NCBI GenBank assembly: GCA_022484805.1
Contig: JAKVKP010000020.1
Span: 1 to 43,488 of the forward strand
Reading direction: 5' to 3'
From: Streptococcaceae bacterium
GTDB lineage: Bacteria; Bacillota; Bacilli; Lactobacillales; Streptococcaceae
DNA length: 43,488 nt
The notes under the pieces are model-generated. The model was not told the DNA's origin and did not search any database. It saw only the letters and a list, made by a program, of their open reading frames with translations. Positions 7,282 to 15,850 of the stretch are shown here, in pieces. Made by a program: the position numbers and the translations under genes. Position 1 is the stretch's first letter. Every line of letters begins with the position of its first letter.

Positions 7282-8334
7282 ATGAAAAAAAATTTGTTGT
7301 TTGCTATTAGTTTATTGGCAGGTATTGTCATTTTAGGTGGCTGTTCGAGCTCAGATAGTTCAGAAGAATCAAAAGAGACCTTGAATGTGATTGGTTGGTC
7401 GGAATATGTACCAGAAGATGTGATTAGTAACTTTGAGAGTGAAAATAATGTGACGGTTAATTATACAACATTTTCTGATCCAGATGAGATGTTAGCAAAG
7501 GTTCAATCGTCAGCTGAAGGTACTTATGATATGGTGTTAGCGCCTGGCATGTACGTTCAAACATTTAAAAACTTGGATATGCTGGAGAAATTAGATCAGG
7601 ATGCCCTGACAAATATTGATAATTTGGATGAAACATCTCGCAATCAAGCCTATGATCCAGATGGTGAATATTCAGTCCCATATTTAGGTACAGTAATTGC
7701 AATAGCGGCAAATACAGACTTAGTCAGTGAAGAATTTACAAGCTACTCTCAGTTACTTGACGAGAAGTATAAGGATTCAATTGTCACTGTTGAAGATGCA
7801 CGAGCTATTGTTGGGATTGCCCTAATGCAAGCAGGCTATGATATCAATGATACGAGCGATGAGGGATTGGCTGCAGCTAGTAAGTACCTTGCGAGCTTAA
7901 AACCAAACATTAAAATATTTGATGGTACGAGTCCAAAGACTTCATTGATCAATGGCGAGGTATCTGTTGGCCTAATTTATGGTGGTGAAATTGCCTTAGC
8001 GATGGATGCAGATCCAGCGATTAAAGTTTACTATCCAAAAGAGAATGCTTATTTTGCCTATGATGCCTTTATGGAGTTAAAAGGCGCAAAGAATTCTAAA
8101 AATGTTGAAAAATTTATTAATTATATCTTGGAGCCAGAGGTAAGCTCAGAAATTTCCTTACAATTTCCATACTACAATCCAAATACGAAAGCTGTAGACT
8201 TACTACCAGATGAATATAAGGAAAACGAAGCTAAAATGGTACCAGAGGATGTTCTTAAGCGTTCAGAGACGGTGTTGGATGTTGGAGATGCTACAGAAAA
8301 AATCGATGCCGTATGGAGTGAATTTAAGAATTAA
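7282..8334 (+). CDS. potD: Polyamine-type ABC transporter substrate-binding lipoprotein (PotD family)
   Basis: This 350-residue exported lipoprotein has a signal peptide ending in the lipobox LGGC (C21), a Ser-rich linker, then a periplasmic-binding fold of the PotD/PotF group. It begins with LNVIGWSEYVPEDVISNFES, the family hallmark. It should capture a polyamine (putrescine, spermidine or agmatine) at the membrane surface and pass it to PotB/PotC. AGGAGGG stands before the ATG. It is the first gene of the cluster, separated from the permease genes by a P-II gene, whereas potD is usually last in potABCD. The downstream enzymes point to agmatine or putrescine as ligand. Confidence 0.88.
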   Translation: MKKNLLFAISLLAGIVILGGCSSSDSSEESKETLNVIGWSEYVPEDVISNFESENNVTVNYTTFSDPDEMLAKVQSSAEGTYDMVLAPGMYVQTFKNLDMLEKLDQDALTNIDNLDETSRNQAYDPDGEYSVPYLGTVIAIAANTDLVSEEFTSYSQLLDEKYKDSIVTVEDARAIVGIALMQAGYDINDTSDEGLAAASKYLASLKPNIKIFDGTSPKTSLINGEVSVGLIYGGEIALAMDADPAIKVYYPKENAYFAYDAFMELKGAKNSKNVEKFINYILEPEVSSEISLQFPYYNPNTKAVDLLPDEYKENEAKMVPEDVLKRSETVLDVGDATEKIDAVWSEFKN

Positions 8335-8390
8335 TTCAAAATATTAAGCTTTAATTAAAGTACAATTATCATTAATGAAGGAGCAAAGAA

Positions 8391-8735
8391 ATGAAAAAAT
8401 TAGAGATTACAATTAAGCCTGAATCTTTAGAAAAGGTCAAAGAGATTCTTTTTGAAAAGGGTTGTACTGGAATGACTGTTATTAGTGCAATGGGATGTGG
8501 TAACCAAAAAGGTGATCAGGAAAGTACCCTCTTTAAGGGTGGTAATTTCCGTATTAATTTATTGCCAAAAATTCAAGTGATTGCTTATGTTGGTGATGAA
8601 ATTATTGAAGATGTCTTGATTTCAATTCATGAACAAATTGCAAGCGGTCAGGTTGGTGATGGGAAAGTTGCAGTCTATGCAATTGAAGATTTAATGCGTA
8701 TTCGTACGAGTGAGCGTGGAGATAAAGCACTTTAG
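8391..8735 (+). CDS. P-II family signal protein with unmodifiable T-loop
   Basis: The 114 residues are full-length P-II: the first strand MKKLEITIKP, GMTV (27-30), T-loop 37-57, the B-loop SGQVGDGKVAVY (85-96) and the C-terminal nucleotide-binding RIRTSERGD (103-111). P-II trimers sense 2-oxoglutarate and ATP/ADP and bind targets through the T-loop. Q39 and K40 are kept, but the loop is two residues longer than in E. coli GlnB, and the tyrosines equivalent to Y46 and Y51 are phenylalanines (F48, F53). Arg47 is Lys and Glu50 is Asn. Uridylylation is therefore impossible. No amtB or glnA is nearby. It sits between potD and potA, so the polyamine importer is its likely target (inferred). Confidence 0.88.
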   Translation: MKKLEITIKPESLEKVKEILFEKGCTGMTVISAMGCGNQKGDQESTLFKGGNFRINLLPKIQVIAYVGDEIIEDVLISIHEQIASGQVGDGKVAVYAIEDLMRIRTSERGDKAL

Positions 8736-8826
8736 TATCTTTTTATAATATTGAAGTAAATTGGATTGCGTGGAGATAGAGATAAATAGCTGTGATGACC
8801 TAATTTTGAAGGGGTGGCAAAATGTA

Positions 8827-9951
8827 ATGAAAGAAATTATCAAATTAAATGATATCAATAAAAAATATGGAGACGTAGAAGTAATTAAGCGTTTGAATAT
8901 GACGATTCAATCAGGTGAATTTTTGACTATGCTTGGACCCTCTGGCTGTGGCAAGACGACAACTTTACGGATGATTGCTGGTTTTGAGTCACCAACTTCA
9001 GGTGAAATATTTTTAGAGGAAGAGTCAGTTGCCAAAGTGCCCCCTTATAAGAGACAAGTGAATACAGTTTTTCAAAGTTATGCTTTATTTCCACACATGA
9101 CAATTGCTGAAAATATTAGCTTTGGTTTAAAGATGAGTAAGGTTGCCCGTGCTGAAATTAATGAGCGTGTTGAAGAAATGTTGCAGCTAGTCCAATTAGA
9201 GGGTTACGGAAATCGAAAGATAGATCAGTTATCTGGTGGACAAAAACAGCGTGTGGCAATCGCACGTGCCTTAATTAATCGACCGAAGGTTTTACTTTTG
9301 GACGAACCATTGAGTGCATTGGATTTAAAGCTTCGTAAACAAATGCAGCTTGAATTAAAAAGATTACAGCGCAAGCTGAATATTACATTTATCTATGTGA
9401 CGCATGACCAAGAAGAGGCATTAACAATGAGTGACCGAATTGCCATTATGAATCAAGGTAATTTAGAACAATTGGATACGCCGAAAGCAATTTATGACCA
9501 CCCAGCTTCAAAGTTTGTAGCTGATTTCATTGGAGAATCAAATATTTTTTACGGTGCAGTTGAAAATAGTGGTGGTACTTGTGCCAAAGTACAGGTTGAA
9601 GCGGGTCAGGTTTTAGTTCAAAGTAGTCAAGAGGTTAAGCAAAACGAGATTATTTATCTCTCGGTTCGACCAGAAAAAATAAAAGTTTCTACCGAACAAG
9701 TGGCAGGTTTTTCTTTATTTGGTAAGATTAGTGAACATTATTTTACGGGTTCAATGAATAAATCACTAATTACCTTGACTAATGGCTTGGAGATAAAGAT
9801 GAATTATCTATCTGAGCAAAAATTATTGCCGGTCGGTGAAAAGGTATATGTGTATTGGAATCCAGAGGATGCGATGATCATCCCTTCGGTCAATCATGAT
9901 GTTTTTGAAATAATCGACAATCCAGATTTTAGTTCTGTGAATCAAAAGTGA
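8827..9951 (+). CDS. potA: Polyamine ABC transporter ATPase (PotA)
   Basis: This 374-residue cytoplasmic ATPase has Walker A GPSGCGKTT (37-45), Q-loop VFQSYALFPHMT, signature LSGGQKQRVAIARAL, Walker B VLLLDEP and the switch THDQEEAL. A C-terminal TOBE-type extension (about 230-374) is typical of the PotA/MalK group and often regulatory. ATG at 8827 follows AAGGGGTGG by 9 bases and begins as relatives do (KEIIKLNDINKKYG). The in-frame TTG at 8761 lacks a ribosome binding site and is rejected. The start lies in ATGTAATG, so a two-codon start-stop frame (ATG TAA, 8822-8827) overlaps it by one base and is at least as well spaced from the ribosome binding site. Confidence 0.9.
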   Translation: MKEIIKLNDINKKYGDVEVIKRLNMTIQSGEFLTMLGPSGCGKTTTLRMIAGFESPTSGEIFLEEESVAKVPPYKRQVNTVFQSYALFPHMTIAENISFGLKMSKVARAEINERVEEMLQLVQLEGYGNRKIDQLSGGQKQRVAIARALINRPKVLLLDEPLSALDLKLRKQMQLELKRLQRKLNITFIYVTHDQEEALTMSDRIAIMNQGNLEQLDTPKAIYDHPASKFVADFIGESNIFYGAVENSGGTCAKVQVEAGQVLVQSSQEVKQNEIIYLSVRPEKIKVSTEQVAGFSLFGKISEHYFTGSMNKSLITLTNGLEIKMNYLSEQKLLPVGEKVYVYWNPEDAMIIPSVNHDVFEIIDNPDFSSVNQK

Positions 9952-9961
9952 GGGGGCACTG

Positions 9962-10846
9962 ATGGGGAATTCAAATGAAAAGAAGCGCTCCATACCAGGC
10001 GTATTTTTATTAAAAATTGCCAGCATTATTCCAGTATCTTTCTGGATGATTTTATTTGTTGTCGTACCCTTATTTTATGTTTTTATTATGAGTTTTATGG
10101 CACGTGGTCTATATGGTGGTGTTGAACCTGGGTTTTCATTGGAAAATTATTTAATGGTTTTTCAATCGGATTATTTGAAAATTTATGGTGCCTCATTATT
10201 TTCTGCACTGATGACAACAATCATTTGTCTGCTTATTGCTTATCCGTTTACTTTGTTTATTGTTCAAAAATCAAAAATAACTCGAACAATTTTTATGGCT
10301 TTAATTGTAATTCCTTCAGTGGTTAATTCATTAGTTCGTTTGTTTGGTTGGGTGACTTTATTAAGAAAAACAGGAGTGGTCAATAGTATTTTATTGAAAT
10401 TAGGAATAATAAAAGAACCATTGGAGCTAATTTATAATAATACAGGTGTTATCATTGGTTTGGTTTATCTATTATTAATGTTTATGATTTTACCCTTATT
10501 TAATTCAATGGAAAAAATTGATTATAGTTTAATTGAGGCAGCCTATGATTTAGGCGGTAGAAGAAAAGAAGTTATTTTAAAAATCATTTTCCCATTAACA
10601 AAGCCAGGTATTTTTGCTGGTTCGATCATGGTTTTCATTCCTTCACTAGGTTATTTCTTTGTATCAGATATTTTGGGTGGTGGCACCTCGTTGACAATGG
10701 GTAACTTAATAAAAAATCAATTTATGGTAGCAAGAAATTGGCCTCTAGGTGCAGCGATTTCAATCATGTTGATTATTATCACGCTGTTAATTTTATATAT
10801 TTATGAAAAACGTGGCGGTAATATGGCAGATTTAGGGGGTCGATAA
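9962..10846 (+). CDS. potB: Polyamine ABC transporter permease (PotB)
   Basis: This 294-residue inner-membrane protein of the binding-protein-dependent permease family has six predicted helices, the first at about residues 22-46. The cytoplasmic EAA loop EAAYDLGGRRKEVILKII, which docks on PotA, lies near residues 190-215. It follows potA by 10 bases with a GAGGGGG ribosome binding site, and potC follows after one base, so translation is likely coupled. It pairs with PotC as a heterodimer. The start matches family length. Confidence 0.9.
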   Translation: MGNSNEKKRSIPGVFLLKIASIIPVSFWMILFVVVPLFYVFIMSFMARGLYGGVEPGFSLENYLMVFQSDYLKIYGASLFSALMTTIICLLIAYPFTLFIVQKSKITRTIFMALIVIPSVVNSLVRLFGWVTLLRKTGVVNSILLKLGIIKEPLELIYNNTGVIIGLVYLLLMFMILPLFNSMEKIDYSLIEAAYDLGGRRKEVILKIIFPLTKPGIFAGSIMVFIPSLGYFFVSDILGGGTSLTMGNLIKNQFMVARNWPLGAAISIMLIIITLLILYIYEKRGGNMADLGGR

Positions 10847-10847
10847 C

Positions 10848-11651
10848 ATGGAAGCAGAAGGACAAAAAGGGAAGCTATTTAAAAATATTTTTATTGGTTT
10901 AGTATGTCTATTTTTGTACTTACCAATTGTTATAGTTGTGATTTTTTCATTTAATACTTCTAAAATGAATATCTTATTTGAAGGCTTCACAACCTCTTGG
11001 TACGGTACGATGTTAGATAATCGCCCTTTGATGGAAGCATTGTGGCATTCTTTATATGTTGGCGTTGTGAGCACCGTCATTGCGACAATTATTGGTACGC
11101 TTGGGGCGTTCGCGCTACATAAGTACCAATTTCCAGGCAAAAAACTGTTGGACAAAATTTTATACATACCAATTGTAATTCCAGAAGTTGTTTTAGGAAT
11201 TGCCCTATTATCTATCTTTACGGTTGCTAAAATCCAGCTGAGTCTGAACACACTCATCTTATCGCATATTACATTTTGCATCCCATTTGTTTTGATTACC
11301 GTACGAGCAAGATTATCAGGCTTGGATGATGCACTTGAAGAAGCAGCGTTGGATTTAGGCGCATCACCCTTTGTGGCCTTTTATCGCATCACCCTACCGT
11401 TAATTTTTCCAGCAATTATTTCTGGGGCAATGCTAGCTTTTACATTATCTCTTGATGATGTGATTATTAGCTTCTTTACGACTGGACCAGACAGTACTAC
11501 CTTACCACTTAAAGTTTTGTCAATGGTTAAGACCGGTGTAACACCAGAGGTGAACGCCTTATCGACAGTTATGATGTTAATTATGGTTTCGGTAATTTTG
11601 TTTAATGCGATTTTTCAAGTTAGACAAATTAAAAAAATGAAAAATAAATAA
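10848..11651 (+). CDS. potC: Polyamine ABC transporter permease (PotC)
   Basis: This is the 267-residue second half of the channel, with six helices and the EAA loop EAALDLGASPFVAFYRITLP at about residues 163-182. The N-terminal region with SFNTSKMNILFEGFTTSWY is characteristic of PotC. The start codon lies one base after the potB stop, and its ribosome binding site (AGGGGG) is inside the end of potB. After it, a 42-base gap leads to the catabolic genes, without a terminator, so uptake and breakdown are probably on one transcript. Confidence 0.9.
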   Translation: MEAEGQKGKLFKNIFIGLVCLFLYLPIVIVVIFSFNTSKMNILFEGFTTSWYGTMLDNRPLMEALWHSLYVGVVSTVIATIIGTLGAFALHKYQFPGKKLLDKILYIPIVIPEVVLGIALLSIFTVAKIQLSLNTLILSHITFCIPFVLITVRARLSGLDDALEEAALDLGASPFVAFYRITLPLIFPAIISGAMLAFTLSLDDVIISFFTTGPDSTTLPLKVLSMVKTGVTPEVNALSTVMMLIMVSVILFNAIFQVRQIKKMKNK

Positions 11652-11693
11652 AATTTCAATTGTTTTACGCTTAATAGTGAAGGTGGTATATCA

Positions 11694-13328
11694 ATGGAAA
11701 ATATATTATTAATAAAAAGTTCATCCATTTTCACTGGAGAAAGCAATGTATTTCAAAGTGGATTGATTATGGTTGTAGATGGCATTATTAATGGTATTTA
11801 TAGTGATGAAGGCGCCATTCCAAAGGCGATTTTGCACCAGAGTAAATTGTTGGATGTTGGTAATCGAACAGTGAGCGCAGGCTTTATTGATGCCCATCTC
11901 CACGTTTTTATGTCGTCTCTCGTTTATGGTGGTAAAATTCATTTAATTGCTGGTAAATCCGAGATGGATTGTGTCAATCAACTTAGAAAACGTACTGAAA
12001 CGGCACAACTACCAAAGGATGATTGGCTAATTAGTAAAGGCTGGTATAGTCCTGAATGGACAAATGGTCAATTGCCGACTAAGGCCAGTTTGGATAGTTA
12101 TTTTCCTGATCAGCCTGTGATGATGATTTCAGCAGATTTACATACAATTTGGTTAAATAGCTGTGGCCTTGATCGGCTTAACTTGGATCATTCAGCTTTA
12201 CTGAGTGATTCAGTTGTTAAATCTGAAATAACAAAATGTGAGACAGGTGTTATTTTAGAAGGCTTGGCAATGTCATGTATGAGTCAAATTTTTCAAGAAG
12301 CAGTGCCAAATAAGGCAAAATATTATGAGTATTTTTTTCAACATCAGCTTTCGATGGGGATTACCTCAGTTTGTGATTTAGCCTTGCTCTCAGATGAAAC
12401 TGCTCAGCAGATTGATGATCAAATTTATCCTGAAGTATACAACGAGCTAGAAGTAAACGGCTGTTTATCAGTCAGGGCGCATCTATTTCCAATGATGCTA
12501 GACGATCTCACTCGAATATCAGAATGGCGTTCGCAATATCAAAGTGATTTTCTAAGAATTGCAGGCGGAAAACATTTTTTTGATGGAGTAATTAGCACGC
12601 ATACTGCTTATATGAAAACATCTTATGAGCATACAGATTCGGTTGGTAAAACAACATTTTCTCCGACTGATTTGCAAAAGAAAATAGATTTAGCCAGTGA
12701 AAATCAGCTACCTTTGAGGATACATACCATTGGGGATGCTGCCATCTCAACGGCAATTGATTACTTTAGCTTAGCTGAAAAAAAATATGGTCGATTAAAA
12801 ATGGGTTATCATTGCTTAGAGCATCTTGAAATAATTGATCCAATAGATATACCAAGGCTTAAAGCAGCAAACTTAATTGCCTCAGTCCAACCTAGTCATT
12901 GTCTAATGGATTATGATACGGTTGATCAGGATATTGGCTTTGAAAGAAGTCAAAAAATGTGGCCATTCAATCATTTTTTAAAGCAAGAAGTACCGATTGC
13001 TTTTGGAACAGATTCGCCAGTTGTTGTTGATGTTACACCTTTGGATAATCTTTACTTTGCAATGACCCGCCAAACTAAGGCTGGTCAGCCGGAGGAGGGG
13101 TGGATTCCAAGTGAAAAAATCAGTTTGACCTCGGCTCTAGTCGCTCAAACTAAAGGTGCAAGTCAGGCTTGTAGTTTTGCAGAAAAAATTGGCACAATTA
13201 CTAAAGGTAAGTTTGCAGACTTAGTGGTACTCTCGAGGAATCTTGAAAACATAAATGCAGAAGAATTACTAAAAATCAGTGTCGACTATACCATCGTAAA
13301 TGGTGAGATTAAATACAAAAAATCATGA
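11694..13328 (+). CDS. YtcJ-like amidohydrolase (amidohydrolase family 3)
   Basis: This 544-residue metal-dependent hydrolase has the metal-binding GFIDAHLHVF near residue 62, an LHTIWLNS block, RIHTIGDAAI, YHCLEHLEI and AFGTDSPVV towards the C-terminus. It ends with the usual ADLVVLSRN beta-sandwich strand. Members hydrolyse amides or formamides, and most are uncharacterised. No signal peptide is seen, so it acts in the cytoplasm. Its place between the polyamine importer and the putrescine pathway suggests that it removes an acyl group from an imported N-acylated amine (acetyl- or formyl-agmatine or -putrescine). That is a guess from context. GAAGGTGG precedes the ATG. Confidence 0.82.
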   Translation: MENILLIKSSSIFTGESNVFQSGLIMVVDGIINGIYSDEGAIPKAILHQSKLLDVGNRTVSAGFIDAHLHVFMSSLVYGGKIHLIAGKSEMDCVNQLRKRTETAQLPKDDWLISKGWYSPEWTNGQLPTKASLDSYFPDQPVMMISADLHTIWLNSCGLDRLNLDHSALLSDSVVKSEITKCETGVILEGLAMSCMSQIFQEAVPNKAKYYEYFFQHQLSMGITSVCDLALLSDETAQQIDDQIYPEVYNELEVNGCLSVRAHLFPMMLDDLTRISEWRSQYQSDFLRIAGGKHFFDGVISTHTAYMKTSYEHTDSVGKTTFSPTDLQKKIDLASENQLPLRIHTIGDAAISTAIDYFSLAEKKYGRLKMGYHCLEHLEIIDPIDIPRLKAANLIASVQPSHCLMDYDTVDQDIGFERSQKMWPFNHFLKQEVPIAFGTDSPVVVDVTPLDNLYFAMTRQTKAGQPEEGWIPSEKISLTSALVAQTKGASQACSFAEKIGTITKGKFADLVVLSRNLENINAEELLKISVDYTIVNGEIKYKKS

Positions 13329-13349
13329 AAACAAGAAGGGTGATTAATA

Positions 13350-14702
13350 ATGAGTAAAGCAGAAGTCATTGCAGATTTAGATAAGGTTTTAGGCTATATT
13401 CATAGCGATACTTTGACAGATACAGAAAAGGAAACAATTACAACCGAAACGATAGAATATTTTAATCACTATGTCAGTCCTGGCTGGCTCAAATATCGAA
13501 AATCTGTCTCTACTGATGCAGCGGTTGTTGAATGGACTGATAAAGGCTCATATTGTTATGGTTTAAAGGGTGAGGAATTTATTGATTGCTTAGGTGGATT
13601 TGGTATTTACACTTGTGGTCATCGAAATGATGCTATTTTGGATACGGTTAAGGCACAATTGGACCATCAAGCATTGCATTCGCAGGAACTATTAGATCCT
13701 TTGCGTGGTTATCTTGCGAAGGCAGTTGCTGATATTACTCCGGGTGATTTGGAATACTGTTTCTTCACTAACGGTGGTGCAGAGGCAGTAGAAATGGCTT
13801 TAAAGCTTGCCAGAATTGCCACTGGAGGTAGCTGGTATATTTCAACTGTTGGTGCCTTCCACGGTAAATCGATGGGAGCTGTTTCGATGGGTGGTAAAGG
13901 AACTTATAGAATTCCTTATACACCAATGGTTCAGCAGGTTCAGCACGTTGAATATGGTAACGCAGAGGATATGCGAAAAGCCGTAAGAAATTTAACTGCG
14001 GTTGGTGAAAAAATTGCTGCTGTAATTTTAGAACCAATTCAAGGGGAAGCGGGAGTGATTGTACCGCCAAAGGGCTATTTAAAAGCTGTTCGTGAGATTT
14101 GCGATGAATATGGCATTGCTTTAATTTTTGATGAAATTCAATGTGGAATGGGTAGAACAGGTACCATGTGGCGTTGTGAAGCGGAGGAGGTTGTGCCAGA
14201 TATTATGACTTATGGCAAGGCCTTCGGTGGCGGTATTATGCCAATAACAGGAATTATTTGTCGACCTAAAATGTGGGTTCAAAATTTAATTGATAATCCT
14301 TGGTTGCTTGGCTCGCCAACCTTTGGTGGTAATCCGTTAGCCTGTTCAGCTGCCTTGGCAACTATTTCTTATATGCTAAAAGAGGATATACCTAAGCAGT
14401 GTCAAGAAAAGGGCGATTATTTAATTAGTAAGCTTCAAGTATTAGGGGAAAAATATCCAACAGTAATTGAAGATGTCCGAGGTGTTGGTCTGATGATTGC
14501 AGTTGAATTTTTATCTGATGAAATTGGCTATCATGTTGCTAAATCATTATTTTCACAAGGCGTTATGACTGCTGGGACACTCGTTAATTCAAAATGTATT
14601 CGTTTTGAACCTGCTGGCACAATCAGCTTTGAGCAAATTGATCAAGTAATTGAGAGAATGACAATTGCGCTTGAAGATGCTAAAGAGAGCTTCATTAAAT
14701 AA
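13350..14702 (+). CDS. Class III aminotransferase, probable putrescine aminotransferase
   Basis: This 450-residue PLP enzyme of fold type I, ornithine-aminotransferase group, has cofactor-binding FTNGGAEAVEMALKLAR, the aspartate of IFDEIQCGMGRTG, and the Schiff-base lysine K290 in TYGKAFGGGIMP. The N-terminal extension with YFNHYVSPGWLKYRKS resembles that of PatA/YgjG putrescine aminotransferases, which turn putrescine plus 2-oxoglutarate into 4-aminobutanal plus glutamate. Substrate is inferred from this resemblance and from its neighbours: agmatine deiminase and carbamoylputrescine amidase make putrescine, and an aldehyde dehydrogenase would take the aldehyde. It follows the amidohydrolase by 21 bases. 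Confidence 0.82.
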   Translation: MSKAEVIADLDKVLGYIHSDTLTDTEKETITTETIEYFNHYVSPGWLKYRKSVSTDAAVVEWTDKGSYCYGLKGEEFIDCLGGFGIYTCGHRNDAILDTVKAQLDHQALHSQELLDPLRGYLAKAVADITPGDLEYCFFTNGGAEAVEMALKLARIATGGSWYISTVGAFHGKSMGAVSMGGKGTYRIPYTPMVQQVQHVEYGNAEDMRKAVRNLTAVGEKIAAVILEPIQGEAGVIVPPKGYLKAVREICDEYGIALIFDEIQCGMGRTGTMWRCEAEEVVPDIMTYGKAFGGGIMPITGIICRPKMWVQNLIDNPWLLGSPTFGGNPLACSAALATISYMLKEDIPKQCQEKGDYLISKLQVLGEKYPTVIEDVRGVGLMIAVEFLSDEIGYHVAKSLFSQGVMTAGTLVNSKCIRFEPAGTISFEQIDQVIERMTIALEDAKESFIK

Positions 14703-14711
14703 GGAGTTTTT

Positions 14712-15812
14712 ATGACTAAAAATATGGTTAAGCTAACCACACCAAAATCTGATGGTTATTATATGCCTGCTGAGTTTAGTCCACATCGCCGAACCTATAT
14801 GATTTGGCCTGAACGGCCTGATAACTGGCGCTTAGGTGCCAAGCCTGCACAAAAGTGCTTTGCTGAGGTAGCAGAGGCGATTGCCAAGTTTGAGGAAGTA
14901 GTTATGCTAGTGAGCTCAGGGCAATACATGAACGCCAGAGCACAGCTTGATGAGCGTGTCATTGTAGTAGAAATGTCTAATAATGATGCATGGGCGCGTG
15001 ATTCTGGTGCTACTTTTTTAAAGAATTCGCAGGCTGAGCTTAGAGCAGTTGATTGGCAATTTAATTCGTGGGGCGGCTTGGTTGACGGTTTATACTTTCC
15101 TTGGGATCAAGATAATCAGGTTGCTGGTAAAATGGCTCAATTGGAACGCTGTCGCAGTTATGCTTTAGATAATTTCGTACTTGAAGGTGGTTCAATTCAT
15201 GTTGATGGTGAGGGGACAGCAATTGTGACAGAGGCTTGCCTATTAAGCTCAGGTCGAAATCCAAAGTTAAATCAAGCTGAAATTGAGCAATATTTAAAGC
15301 TATATCTAAATGTTGAGCAGGTGATTTGGCTGCCACATGGTATTTACCAAGATGAGACTAACGAGCACGTTGATAATATTTGTGCGTTTATCCGTCCAGG
15401 GGAGCTAGTATTAGGATTTCCTGAGGATAGTGAAACCATGCAGTACCAATATTCAATGGCTGATTATCAATTATTAACACAAATGACTGATGCAAAAGGT
15501 AGAAAATTAATTGTTCATAAAGTGCCAATTCCAACCAATTTATATGTTGAGAAAGCAGATATTGATGGTATTGATATGATTGCAGGTACTATACCAAGGC
15601 GGATAGGTGATTATTTGGGTGCCTCCTATATCAATTTTTACTTTTGTAATGGTGCCCTTATTTTACCAGCTTTTGGAATTGAATTGGACGAAATCGTATT
15701 GAAGCAGTTTGAAGCTTTATTACCTGAATATCAAATTATTCAGGTGGCGAGCAGAGAAATTCTCTTGGGTGGTGGTAATATTCATTGTATTACTCAGCAA
15801 GTTCCAATGTAA
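14712..15812 (+). CDS. aguA: Agmatine deiminase
   Basis: This 366-residue pentein-fold enzyme hydrolyses agmatine to N-carbamoylputrescine and ammonia. Visible family blocks are MPAEFSPHRRTYMIWPERPDNW near the N-terminus, NDAWARDSGATF, LEGGSIHVDGEGT, the H/D of DETNEHVDNI, and the nucleophilic cysteine C359 in GGGNIHCITQQ at the C-terminus. Length is normal. AAGGAG lies 7-8 bases before the ATG, and the aminotransferase ends 9 bases upstream. In most lactic acid bacteria aguA is linked to putrescine transcarbamylase, an antiporter and carbamate kinase. None of these is present here. Confidence 0.93.
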   Translation: MTKNMVKLTTPKSDGYYMPAEFSPHRRTYMIWPERPDNWRLGAKPAQKCFAEVAEAIAKFEEVVMLVSSGQYMNARAQLDERVIVVEMSNNDAWARDSGATFLKNSQAELRAVDWQFNSWGGLVDGLYFPWDQDNQVAGKMAQLERCRSYALDNFVLEGGSIHVDGEGTAIVTEACLLSSGRNPKLNQAEIEQYLKLYLNVEQVIWLPHGIYQDETNEHVDNICAFIRPGELVLGFPEDSETMQYQYSMADYQLLTQMTDAKGRKLIVHKVPIPTNLYVEKADIDGIDMIAGTIPRRIGDYLGASYINFYFCNGALILPAFGIELDEIVLKQFEALLPEYQIIQVASREILLGGGNIHCITQQVPM

Positions 15813-15850
15813 GTGGTCTATTATAAAAAACGACAGAAGGGAGGCTTACT

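Noticed and set aside
13768..14070. 100-codon minus-strand frame inside the aminotransferase gene
   Set aside because: It is fully antisense to a gene with clear PLP-enzyme motifs. The open frame is a codon-usage shadow.
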